Origin: Pelagibacterales bacterium SAG-MED39
Lineage (GTDB): Bacteria; Pseudomonadota; Alphaproteobacteria; Pelagibacterales; Pelagibacteraceae
Length of the DNA stretch: 64,000 nucleotides
NCBI GenBank assembly: GCA_014653625.1
Contig: JACWEI010000002.1
Location: 48,580-112,579 of the forward strand
Direction of reading: 5' to 3'
In this document: one piece after another, positions 33,500 to 41,712 of the stretch
Layout: the number at the start of each line of letters is the position of its first letter
How positions within the stretch are numbered: the stretch's first letter is position 1
Program-made: the position numbers and the translations under genes
The notes under the pieces: generated by a model
The model's database searches: none
The model's input: only the letters and a program-made list of their open reading frames with translations
Told to the model about the DNA's origin: nothing

Positions 33500-35074
33500 C
33501 TAATATTCTACAATTTTTGATAAATCTATAAAACTTTTTCTGACAGATATATATACTTTTTTATTAGAAAATTTTGAATAACAGGTTTGATTTTGATCGG
33601 TTTGATCTTTAAAAATTGCTCTGTTTATTAAGATTGCGTAATCAAATTCGTTATTGAGATCAACCAAATTAAAATTTTTGATACCATTTTTTTTTAAATA
33701 ATATTTCACATTAACAGGATTAACTCCACAAATAGCAATTTTTAAAAATTTGTTATTATTGACTTTTTTGGAAAATTTTTTAATTAATTCTTTAGAAGAT
33801 GAGCCCCAATAATCATTTTCAAACGAGTCTTTGACTAAAAAAATGTCATTGAATATATTTAAATAAGAGTAATGATAGGGTGCAATAGAGAAAAATTTAA
33901 ACAAAAATATAAATAAAAAAGGTAACAAAATAATAGATGAAAAAAATTTTAAATTTTTAGATCCTTCAAATAAAAATAATAAAAAAATAGATGGTATAAT
34001 ATTAAACAAAGGAATTAAATAAATAAAATATCTTAATCCATCATGAATTTTTAACTTGAAAAAAATTGCTATTAGAATTGGAAAAAAAAATAAAAATAAG
34101 CAAATGCTAATATAATAAATAAAATTTGTGTTTTTTTTAAAATATGTTTTGATATTCATTATGAATATAAACGAAAAGAAAAAAATTATTAAATAAAAGA
34201 CTGGTATTTTGTAAAATAGATTTAAAAAGATATAATACCAAGGGGTATGTAGAGTATCATAAAAATTACCAGCAAAATAACTTAGTTGAACACCTTGCGA
34301 TGTATCTTTTAATGACTGAAAAAAAATTCTAAATGGTTCTGTAAAGATATTGCTGTGTACATTTGGCCAACACAATATTAAAAAAAAATAAGAAATTAAA
34401 AATATATAAATTAAATGTTTTAAAAAAACTTTTATATTTAGTTTATTTACAATTTTTTTGAAAAAGAAAATTTCAAAAAAAAAGAAAAAGATAATTGGTA
34501 TAAGAGTACCTAAGAATAAAACTCTAACACCCACACCTAGTCCTAAAAAAAATCCTATTTTGATAGAAACATCATTTCTAATAATATTTGAGTCTGTTTT
34601 TAAATATTTGATAACATAATAAAGTATCCAAAAATTTGCTGTTGCTATGATTGTATCCTTTGGATTAATTGGCAGATGACCAAAGAAAATAGGAGAAAAA
34701 AATGAAATTAAAAAAAATATTTTTGAGACTTTCGATCCAAAAAAAAAACTAACAACCTTTTTTAATCCGAATAAGCCCGCTAAACCTGTTAAAAAATTAA
34801 TTAAATAAAAACTTTCATAGTATAAATTTCTGGGAAAAGCTGTGGCAAGTAAAACTGATATAGTATCATAGAGACCTGGGTAATACTTTAAATGTAAAAT
34901 ATCATAATAATCATACCTGCCAAAACTAAATAAATATTTTAGTCTTTTTTCTCCATTTTCTATATGAAAAATTTGGTCATAAGAAAGACCAATGTTAAAA
35001 ATAGAATATAATGAAAAAATAGCTCCTAGAATTATAAATACTATTTTTAAACTATAACTTTTATTTATTTTCAA
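33500..35074 (-). CDS. GT-C type membrane glycosyltransferase (GT39/PMT-like), putative
   Basis: A 524-aa protein with about 11-12 hydrophobic helices and a ~110-residue C-terminal soluble part. The first external loop contains LSYDQIFHIENGEKRLKY, an acidic loop in the position where GT-C enzymes bind the lipid-phosphate sugar, and HLPINPKDTIIATANFWILYYV resembles Glt39-type proteins. It would move a sugar from a polyprenyl-phosphate donor to an acceptor at the periplasmic face. It overlaps the next gene by 14 bp. Function is inferred from topology; it is extremely AT-rich, more than the housekeeping flanks. Confidence 0.7.
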   Translation of the reverse strand: MKINKSYSLKIVFIILGAIFSLYSIFNIGLSYDQIFHIENGEKRLKYLFSFGRYDYYDILHLKYYPGLYDTISVLLATAFPRNLYYESFYLINFLTGLAGLFGLKKVVSFFFGSKVSKIFFLISFFSPIFFGHLPINPKDTIIATANFWILYYVIKYLKTDSNIIRNDVSIKIGFFLGLGVGVRVLFLGTLIPIIFFFFFEIFFFKKIVNKLNIKVFLKHLIYIFLISYFFLILCWPNVHSNIFTEPFRIFFQSLKDTSQGVQLSYFAGNFYDTLHTPWYYIFLNLFYKIPVFYLIIFFFSFIFIMNIKTYFKKNTNFIYYISICLFLFFFPILIAIFFKLKIHDGLRYFIYLIPLFNIIPSIFLLFLFEGSKNLKFFSSIILLPFLFIFLFKFFSIAPYHYSYLNIFNDIFLVKDSFENDYWGSSSKELIKKFSKKVNNNKFLKIAICGVNPVNVKYYLKKNGIKNFNLVDLNNEFDYAILINRAIFKDQTDQNQTCYSKFSNKKVYISVRKSFIDLSKIVEY

Positions 35075-35354
35075 TTTCGGCGAACTCTTTTTTTAACTTT
35101 TTATATAATTCATATAATAATATTTTATCTTCTTGATTCAAAATACTATCTTTTTCTAAACCATTTCTAATTTCATTTCTTATTTTATCTCTCATCTCAC
35201 TTCGAAATTTACTTTTATCTAATGACAACAAATTATTAATTTTTTCAATTTTATCTGCAAATAGTAAATTGAATATGACATTAATTATAACAATCACAGA
35301 AAACGTTACGGCTATTAATTTAACAAAAAAAATCTTTAAATTATTTTTTTCCAT
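35061..35354 (-). CDS. 97-aa hypothetical protein with one membrane helix and coiled-coil tail
   Basis: One N-terminal hydrophobic helix (KIFFVKLIAVTFSVIVIINVIFNLLFA, ~residues 8-34) followed by a charged, probably helical tail (SEMRDKIRNEIRNGLEKDS, ELYKKLKKEFAEIE). I do not recognise a family. It overlaps the upstream SDR gene and the downstream GT-C gene by 14 bp each, so it is made with them. It is not a GtrA-type flippase, which has four helices. A scaffold or polysaccharide-related accessory role is possible. Confidence 0.7.
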   Translation of the reverse strand: MEKNNLKIFFVKLIAVTFSVIVIINVIFNLLFADKIEKINNLLSLDKSKFRSEMRDKIRNEIRNGLEKDSILNQEDKILLYELYKKLKKEFAEIENK

Positions 35355-36093
35355 AATATTTTTTATACCACTCCCTGGTTAAGAATAAAGCATGATATTT
35401 ACTATTTTTTTTAGATAAATTGTAGAACTTATTTTTTTTAAATAATCTATACACAGAAGTAATATTGATTTTTTCAGATTTAATTTCTTTATAAATAAAT
35501 TGCTTTTTTTTGAAAATTAAATTGAATAAAATTTTATTTAAATCCTTAACATAGGTGAAGTTTTTTATTTGGTTCAGATTAATCTTTATTTTATTTTTGT
35601 TGTATAAATTATGAAAAATAGAGGGAAAAATTCTATTTTTTTTTAAATCATAAGGACCATATAAACTATCAATATTTAATAATCTTAATTTACAACTGAA
35701 TTTACTGTTGTTGATAAAAGTTTTCAACATTCCCTTACTTAAAGAGTAAAAATTTTTAATTTTATTTTCTTTATACATGTCTTTTGACAAAAAAATAAAT
35801 AAAGGAATTTTAAAAAAATTCGAAATATTAATTAACGTAATTGGAAGGTAAAAATTTGACTCTAAAATTTTTTCAAAATTTTCATTTTTATAAGAATTAT
35901 CGTTATTTGCAGCAAAATTTAGAATGACATTAATACTATTTTTTTTGATAAATAGTTTCAAAACTTTTGGGAAGTTCTTATCTTTCCTTTTAAAATACTT
36001 TTTTAAATAAAATAAATTAAATTTATAACCAAAATCGTTAATAAAATTTTTTGCAATAAAAGATTTGTGCCCTATAATTAATATATTTTTCAC
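35341..36093 (-). CDS. Extended SDR sugar-nucleotide reductase/epimerase
   Basis: A 250-aa NAD(P)-binding protein of the extended short-chain dehydrogenase family. The nucleotide motif is relaxed (ILIIGHKSFIAKNFI), the NAAN-like strand is NFAANND, and the catalytic pair is seen as Y-x3-K in FYSLSKGMLKTF. SLYGPYDLKKNRIFPSIFHNL is a usual SDR-sugar segment. In the context of RfbF, RfbG and a C-methyltransferase, reduction of a 4-keto-6-deoxy sugar is the most likely role, comparable to the final reductases of CDP-dideoxyhexose paths. It is shorter than typical 300-aa members. It overlaps the methyltransferase gene by 1 bp. Confidence 0.78.
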   Translation of the reverse strand: MKNILIIGHKSFIAKNFINDFGYKFNLFYLKKYFKRKDKNFPKVLKLFIKKNSINVILNFAANNDNSYKNENFEKILESNFYLPITLINISNFFKIPLFIFLSKDMYKENKIKNFYSLSKGMLKTFINNSKFSCKLRLLNIDSLYGPYDLKKNRIFPSIFHNLYNKNKIKINLNQIKNFTYVKDLNKILFNLIFKKKQFIYKEIKSEKINITSVYRLFKKNKFYNLSKKNSKYHALFLTREWYKKYYGKK

Positions 36094-37352
36094 TAAAAAT
36101 TATATGAAAGTGATTGAAAATTATTATTCATAAAACGTTTATAATTATTTTTGTCAATTATATGAAACATTGGCAAATGAAAGATAAGTTTACCACCGTT
36201 ATCAATAAATTTTTTTTCTTGCTGAATTACTTCTTTTCGAAAAGACCAAATTAAGACTAACAAATATTTTGGTTTTAATTTTCTCATTTTTTCTTTAGAT
36301 ATAATTTTTATATTACTCCCAGGGGTAAAACGATTAAACTTATACGGATTTGCATCACATATATACTTAAGTTTTTTGTTATCGACTCCACAGTGATTTA
36401 AAACTATATTTCCTTTAGTGGATGCTCCATAACCTATAACATCACCTTTATTTGTATCTAAAAATAAGTTTAACATTTTTTTAATATTTTCTGTCCTAAT
36501 ATCAAAATTTTTATAACTTTCGTCGTTAATGTATGTTTCAAATTTTTTTTGAGTGTTAATTTTCTTAATATTGGTTGAATGATTTGAATTTTTTTTTGAA
36601 CATATTATCTCAATACTTCCCCCATTGATATTATTAAGGCTAAAATCTAATATTTTTAAACCATTTTTTTTAATAATTTTTTCAAATGTTGTTAAAGTAT
36701 AATAAGTTACATGTTCGTGACATATTTGATCATATGTTAAATTTTGTAAAAGCAATGGAAAATACGATAGCTCTAAAATCCATTTCCCATTTTTTGTTAA
36801 TAGATTTTTTATATCTTTACAAAATGAATTAGGGTCTTCTATATCATAAAACATTGCAAATGATGTGATTAAATCAAATTTTACATTATTAAATTTTTTT
36901 TCAACATTTTTTTTTTTAAAATAGTCAACGATTAGATTTATCTTCTTAGAATGATATCTTTTAAATTTTTCTGCTGAAGGATCTATACCAAATAAATTGA
37001 TATTTTTAAATTTTTTGAAAAAATTTAAAAATGTCCCATCGTTACAACCTATATCTAAAATGTTCCTTTTTTTATTTTTTAAATCATTCTTAATTCTTAA
37101 ATATTTATCTTTCATATGATTTATCATTAGAGGGCTCAAGGAAGTCCTATAGCCATAATTTAAGCCATACATATGATCTAATTTTGCTAATGATTTAAAT
37201 TGAACTAAATTACATTTAAGACACACATATAAATCTAAAGAATAATTTTTCAGTTTATCAATTTTTTTTTTATAAAAATGGCTACTTATAGGTTGTTTCC
37301 CTATATTAATAATTTTTTTAAGAAATCGTGATTTACAATTTTTACAAGACAT
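36093..37352 (-). CDS. Sugar C-methyltransferase (zinc-binding N-domain, SAM domain, C-terminal domain)
   Basis: A 419-aa three-part enzyme. N-terminal zinc domain CKNCKSRFLKK...CLKCN (four Cys), central SAM-binding Rossmann fold ILDIGCNDGTFLNFFKKF, then a region with HEHVTYYTL, and a C-terminal domain GYGASTKGNIVLNHCGVDN...FTPGSNIKI, the set Methyltransf_12/13/14 found in NDP-sugar C-3 methyltransferases such as the TylC3 group. It probably adds a methyl branch to a CDP-4-keto-6-deoxy-hexose made by RfbG. 27 bp separate its start from the divergent GT2 gene. Confidence 0.87.
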   Translation of the reverse strand: MSCKNCKSRFLKKIINIGKQPISSHFYKKKIDKLKNYSLDLYVCLKCNLVQFKSLAKLDHMYGLNYGYRTSLSPLMINHMKDKYLRIKNDLKNKKRNILDIGCNDGTFLNFFKKFKNINLFGIDPSAEKFKRYHSKKINLIVDYFKKKNVEKKFNNVKFDLITSFAMFYDIEDPNSFCKDIKNLLTKNGKWILELSYFPLLLQNLTYDQICHEHVTYYTLTTFEKIIKKNGLKILDFSLNNINGGSIEIICSKKNSNHSTNIKKINTQKKFETYINDESYKNFDIRTENIKKMLNLFLDTNKGDVIGYGASTKGNIVLNHCGVDNKKLKYICDANPYKFNRFTPGSNIKIISKEKMRKLKPKYLLVLIWSFRKEVIQQEKKFIDNGGKLIFHLPMFHIIDKNNYKRFMNNNFQSLSYNF

Positions 37353-37379
37353 TTATAGTCATTAATAATTATAAATCTT

Positions 37380-38312
37380 ATGATATCAATAGTTATTCCC
37401 TGCTTTAATGAAGAATCAATTTTAGAAGATTTTATTAATGAACTTCATGAAAATATATCAAAAATAAATGAAAATTTTGAAGTCATTTTTGTTGATAATA
37501 AAAGTACCGATAACACTATTAAAAAGATAAAAGAAAGTTCTAAAGTATTTAAAAAGGTTAAACTTATATGTTTAACAAATTATTTTGGTAAAGAATCGGC
37601 AATTTTATCTGGATTAGATAATTCAAATGGGGATGCGTGTATTATAATGGATCCCGACCTTGAAGACCCTCCATCTCTAATAAAAGATATGATTATTGAA
37701 TGGAAAAAAAATTTTGATGTAGTTTATGCAGTAAGATCGAGTATAGAGACAACATTTATTAAGAAAATAATGAGGTCTATTTTTTATTTTTTGTATCAGA
37801 CACTTGTTGATAAAAATTTTACAATTCCAGAAAATACAGGTGATTATAGATTACTTAACAAAAAAATCATTGAACAATTAAAAAATATGAGAGAAAGAAC
37901 AAGATTTCTAAGAGGCCTTGTTTCTTTTATAGGTGCTAGACAAAAGTCAATTAAATTTGATAGACCATTCAGAAAAAAAGGTAAATCAAAATCCAGTATA
38001 ATTTTTTTAATTAAATATGGTTTTGATGCTTTGCTTTCTTCTACAGCTGGTCCTGCAAGCTTAATTACAAAATTTGGAATTTTTTCATTAAGTATAATTT
38101 TTGTTTTTTTAATTTTTATATTAATTAATAAATTTTTTTTTAATCCCTACGAAGGTTTTTCATTTACTATAATTTTAATACTATTTTTATTTTCTCTAAA
38201 TACAATCATGATTGGTATTATTGGAGAATACATAACAAGAATATATAATGAAGTAAAACAGAGGCCTAATTATATTATTGAAGAAATTATTGATCATCAA
38301 AATAATGTTTAA
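37380..38312 (+). CDS. Family 2 glycosyltransferase, DPM/GtrB/ArnC type
   Basis: A 310-aa protein. The N-terminal GT-A domain (SIVIPCFNEESILEDFINEL; DNKSTDNTIKKI; the metal-binding DPDLEDPPSLI; FIGARQKSIKFDRPFRKKGKSK) is followed by two C-terminal membrane helices (~residues 225-290). This is the polyprenyl-phosphate glucosyl/mannosyl/arabinosyl transferase architecture, supplying a lipid-linked sugar to a GT-C enzyme. A matching GT-C gene (33500-35074) lies in the same cassette. It is the only plus-strand gene of the cluster and overlaps the rfbG 3' end by 26 bp. Confidence 0.9.
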   Translation: MISIVIPCFNEESILEDFINELHENISKINENFEVIFVDNKSTDNTIKKIKESSKVFKKVKLICLTNYFGKESAILSGLDNSNGDACIIMDPDLEDPPSLIKDMIIEWKKNFDVVYAVRSSIETTFIKKIMRSIFYFLYQTLVDKNFTIPENTGDYRLLNKKIIEQLKNMRERTRFLRGLVSFIGARQKSIKFDRPFRKKGKSKSSIIFLIKYGFDALLSSTAGPASLITKFGIFSLSIIFVFLIFILINKFFFNPYEGFSFTIILILFLFSLNTIMIGIIGEYITRIYNEVKQRPNYIIEEIIDHQNNV

Positions 38313-39354
38313 TCTGTAATTCAGTAAATTTTTTTATATCATTTTTGTTTAAATAATTTTTATACCATGAAGCTGTCTTCTTAATACTTGTTTCAATACC
38401 ATAATGTGGAGACCATCTTAAGAGATTGTAAATTTTTTTTGAATCTAATAATAATAATTTTGACTCAGTAAAAATATTTTTTTTGAAATTTATTTCATAA
38501 TTTTTTCCAAGCATGGAAATAAATTTTTTTGTTAGATTTAATACATTAACAAAATTTTTATTTGATGGTCCCACATTATACGGTCCACTATACTTTTTTT
38601 TATCTTTGTAATGAAAAACCGGTACTAATAAATATGCATAGCAAACATCCAAAACATGTTGCCAAGGTCGAATATGTTTGGGGTTTCTCAAAGTAAGTCG
38701 TTTGGATTTAAATTTTTTTATAATATCTGGTATTATTCTATAATTTCCAAAATCACCTCCACCAATCACATTACCAGCTCTTATACTGCTTAAACCAAAA
38801 GAATTTATTTTAGCATTGTTTAATAAATATAAATTTATTAACTGTTCACACATAGCTTTTGATGATGAATAAACTTCTACGCCTCCTAATTCAGAATTTT
38901 CTTTAAATGGTTTTTTTTTACCTTTATTTAAATAACATTTATCACTTGTCGCTACTATTAAAGATTTAATTGATTTTATTTTAAAACAAATTTTGATAAT
39001 ATTGTTTGTGCCAATTAGATTAGTTTCTAACGTTTTCTTAGGTTTTTTTTGGCTCTCAATAACTAAGCTTTGTGCTGCAAAGTGAAATATTATTTGTGGT
39101 TTAAATAATTTTATTGTTTTGAACAATTTATTATAATCTAACACATCACCATAGACTGTTTCCTTGTTGAGATTTTTTTTTAAAATTTTAAAAAAAATAA
39201 AACTGTCATTTTTATAAAGTGGTAATGAAAAACCTTTTACTTTTGCTCCAAGGAATTTTAATATCAAAAATAACCAAATACCTTTAAACCCAGTGTTACC
39301 AGTAACTAAAACTTTTTTGTTTTTATAAAATTTTTTTAATTTTTTAAATTCCAT
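38287..39354 (-). CDS. rfbG: CDP-glucose 4,6-dehydratase
   Basis: A 355-aa extended SDR enzyme turning CDP-glucose into CDP-4-keto-6-deoxyglucose. It has KKVLVTGNTGFKGIWLFLILKFLGAKVKGF (the FKG-W variant of the nucleotide motif typical of RfbG), VATSDKCY, the catalytic YSSSKAMCEQL, RAGNVIGGGDFG, and HIRPWQHVLDVC. Length and motifs match the RfbG group, not dTDP-glucose dehydratases. It overlaps rfbF by 19 bp, so both products are coupled. Confidence 0.95.
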   Translation of the reverse strand: MEFKKLKKFYKNKKVLVTGNTGFKGIWLFLILKFLGAKVKGFSLPLYKNDSFIFFKILKKNLNKETVYGDVLDYNKLFKTIKLFKPQIIFHFAAQSLVIESQKKPKKTLETNLIGTNNIIKICFKIKSIKSLIVATSDKCYLNKGKKKPFKENSELGGVEVYSSSKAMCEQLINLYLLNNAKINSFGLSSIRAGNVIGGGDFGNYRIIPDIIKKFKSKRLTLRNPKHIRPWQHVLDVCYAYLLVPVFHYKDKKKYSGPYNVGPSNKNFVNVLNLTKKFISMLGKNYEINFKKNIFTESKLLLLDSKKIYNLLRWSPHYGIETSIKKTASWYKNYLNKNDIKKFTELQIKHYFDDQ

Positions 39355-40115
39355 GGAAATCTTTTATGTTTGAATTGTTCAAGAAATTTTCTGTCTCTTA
39401 ATGTATCCATACATTTCCAAAAACCAGTATGTTTAAAAGCAGCCAATTGTTTGACTCTAGCGATCTTTTCAAGTGGTTTTGCCTCCCATCGAGTTTGATC
39501 ATCTTTAATGAATTTAAAAATTTTATTACTTAAAACAAAAAAACCTCCATTTATAAAAATTTCTTTTATATCTGGTTTTTCCACAAATTTTTTTACTATG
39601 TTTTTATTTTTAAAATAAACTACTCCAAACCTCTCTTGAGGAACTTGAATTTTAACAGTTGTTACAGTGGCGAATTTTTTATTTTTTATATGATATTTAG
39701 TTAATTTATTAATGTTCACATTTGAAAGACCATCCCCATAAGTCATATGAAAATATTCATCTTCTTGAACGTATTTTTTAATTCTTTTAATTCTTCCTCC
39801 TGTTAAAGAGTTTTTGCCAGTATTTACAATCCTGATTGATAGATTTCTTTTCTTAATTAAAACTTCATTTTTATTATCCACTACTATGTCATTTTGATAT
39901 TTTTTTTTAAAATAATTTTTTATAACTTCATTTTTATACCCTGCACAAATTATAAAATTAAAAAAACCTGATTTAAGATATAATTGCATTATATGCTCTA
40001 GGATTGGTTTGCCACAAACGTCCACCATCGGTTTGGGCTTTAATTTAGTCAAAGTTCCTAGCCTAGTTCCATATCCTCCAGCTAATATTACTACTTTTAA
40101 ATTATTTTTACTCAT
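39336..40115 (-). CDS. rfbF: Glucose-1-phosphate cytidylyltransferase
   Basis: A 259-aa nucleotidyltransferase making CDP-glucose from CTP and glucose-1-phosphate. It has [50 protein letters not shown] with the metal-binding Asp, [19 protein letters not shown], and [21 protein letters not shown]. The IAGG-GTRL-EET-like start and the WKCMDT-RD end distinguish it from RmlA/GalU. First gene of the minus-strand half of the glycan cassette. Confidence 0.95.
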   Translation of the reverse strand: MSKNNLKVVILAGGYGTRLGTLTKLKPKPMVDVCGKPILEHIMQLYLKSGFFNFIICAGYKNEVIKNYFKKKYQNDIVVDNKNEVLIKKRNLSIRIVNTGKNSLTGGRIKRIKKYVQEDEYFHMTYGDGLSNVNINKLTKYHIKNKKFATVTTVKIQVPQERFGVVYFKNKNIVKKFVEKPDIKEIFINGGFFVLSNKIFKFIKDDQTRWEAKPLEKIARVKQLAAFKHTGFWKCMDTLRDRKFLEQFKHKRFPWNLKN

Positions 40116-40180
40116 TTTATGTTTTCTTTAATAAATCAAAATTTCTTGATATATATATATTATTGTTTTATTCGTTAATT

Positions 40181-41434
40181 ATGAAAAAAAAATACTCTAT
40201 TTTTAGCCTAATTAAAAATTCTTTCTCATATCACGAAAATTGGGGGAAAGCTTGGAAAGACCCTGAGCCTAAAAAAGAATATGATGCTATAATAGTTGGT
40301 GGTGGTGGACATGGCTTAGCTACTGCTTATTATCTCGCAAAGAAACATGAAATGAAAAATATTGCTGTTGTCGAAAAAGGTTGGATAGGTGGTGGAAATA
40401 CTGGTCGAAATACTACAATAATTAGATCAAATTATTTATGGGATGCCAGTGCAGGTCTTTATGATCATGCATTAAAAATTTGGGAAAACTTATCACAAGA
40501 ATTAAATTATAATGTAATGTTTAGTCAAAGAGGTGTTATGAATCTTGCTCATAATCTTCAAGATGTCAGAGATTTAAAAAGAAGAACTCACGCAAATAGA
40601 TTAAATGGAATTGATGCAGTTTATCTGAACACAGATGAAGTTAAAAAATTTTGCCCGATAATAAACACCTCTCCTGATATTCGTTATCCAGTTTTGGGTG
40701 GAACTTTACAAAAAAGAGCAGGTACAGCCAGACATGATGCTGTAGCTTGGGGTTATGCGAGAGGTGCAGATTCAATGGGTGTTGATATAATTCAAAATTG
40801 TGAGGTAAAAGGTATTAAAAGAGATGGTGATAAAGTTGATGGTATCGAAACAACAAAAGGATTTATTAAAACTAACAAGATAGGTGTTGTTGCTGCTGGT
40901 CATTCTAGTGTAATTGCTAATATGGCAGGTCTTAGACTGCCTTTAGAAAGCAAACCATTGCAAGCTTTAGTATCTGAACCGGTAAAACCAATTATTGATA
41001 CTGTGGTTATGTCAAACGCTGTGCATGCATATGTAAGTCAGTCTGACAAAGGTGAACTAGTGATTGGTGCTGGTACTGACGATTATATTTCTTATTCACA
41101 GAAAGGTAGCCATGAAATTGTGGAGGGAACATTAAATGCAATACTTGAATTGTATCCTCTATTTAGTCGTATGAGAATGTTAAGACAATGGGGAGGTATC
41201 GTAGATATTTGCCCTGATGCTAGCCCAATAATAAGTAAAACATCTATTAAAGGTTTATATTTTAATTGTGGATGGGGAACTGGTGGATTTAAAGCAACAC
41301 CTGGATCAGGTGATTTGTTTGCACATACCATTGCTAATGACGAACCTCATAAACTTAATGCTGCTTTTAATCTTAACCGATTTACAAGTGGTGACCTTGT
41401 TGATGAACATGGTGCAGCAGCAGTGGCACATTAA
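40181..41434 (+). CDS. soxB: Sarcosine oxidase subunit beta
   Basis: A 417-aa flavoprotein of the heterotetrameric sarcosine oxidase, which oxidises sarcosine to glycine and passes the methyl to tetrahydrofolate. FAD-binding [22 protein letters not shown] with [24 protein letters not shown], and the segment [20 protein letters not shown], whose His corresponds to the covalent FMN site of this subunit. It ends with the FKATPGSG-type pattern of DAO-fold enzymes. The ATG at 40181 gives the family length; the track start at 40163 adds six residues. It begins the soxBDAG operon with 1-bp overlap to soxD. Confidence 0.95.
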   Translation: MKKKYSIFSLIKNSFSYHENWGKAWKDPEPKKEYDAIIVGGGGHGLATAYYLAKKHEMKNIAVVEKGWIGGGNTGRNTTIIRSNYLWDASAGLYDHALKIWENLSQELNYNVMFSQRGVMNLAHNLQDVRDLKRRTHANRLNGIDAVYLNTDEVKKFCPIINTSPDIRYPVLGGTLQKRAGTARHDAVAWGYARGADSMGVDIIQNCEVKGIKRDGDKVDGIETTKGFIKTNKIGVVAAGHSSVIANMAGLRLPLESKPLQALVSEPVKPIIDTVVMSNAVHAYVSQSDKGELVIGAGTDDYISYSQKGSHEIVEGTLNAILELYPLFSRMRMLRQWGGIVDICPDASPIISKTSIKGLYFNCGWGTGGFKATPGSGDLFAHTIANDEPHKLNAAFNLNRFTSGDLVDEHGAAAVAH

Positions 41435-41709
41435 TGTTTATAATAAACTGTCCTTTTTGTGGTGAACGTGACCAAAGTGAATTCAAAGCAGGTGGAGAAG
41501 CGCACATAATAAGACCAAAACAACCTACCGAATTAAGTGATGATGAATGGGCAGAGTATCTTTTTATGAGAAAAAATATTAAAGGAGTTCAATTTGAAAG
41601 ATGGAATCATATTCATGGATGTAGAAAGTGGTTCAATGTGGTTCGCAATACATCAAATGATGAAATTAAAGCTGTTTATAAAATGGGTGAAAAGCCTCCA
41701 AGTTATTAG
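41434..41709 (+). CDS. soxD: Sarcosine oxidase subunit delta
   Basis: A 91-aa zinc subunit of the heterotetramer. The zinc ligands are visible as CPFCGERDQSEFKAGGEAHI near the start and HIHGCRKWFNVVRNT at about residue 60. YLFMRKNIKGVQFERWNH is typical. The start ATG shares a base with the soxB stop (TAATG), and soxA begins 3 bp after its stop. Confidence 0.96.
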   Translation: MFIINCPFCGERDQSEFKAGGEAHIIRPKQPTELSDDEWAEYLFMRKNIKGVQFERWNHIHGCRKWFNVVRNTSNDEIKAVYKMGEKPPSY

Positions 41710-41712
41710 AAA

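Noticed and set aside
40116-40180. Possible riboswitch before soxB
   Set aside because: The 65-bp spacer is a simple AT run with no stem or conserved aptamer bases.
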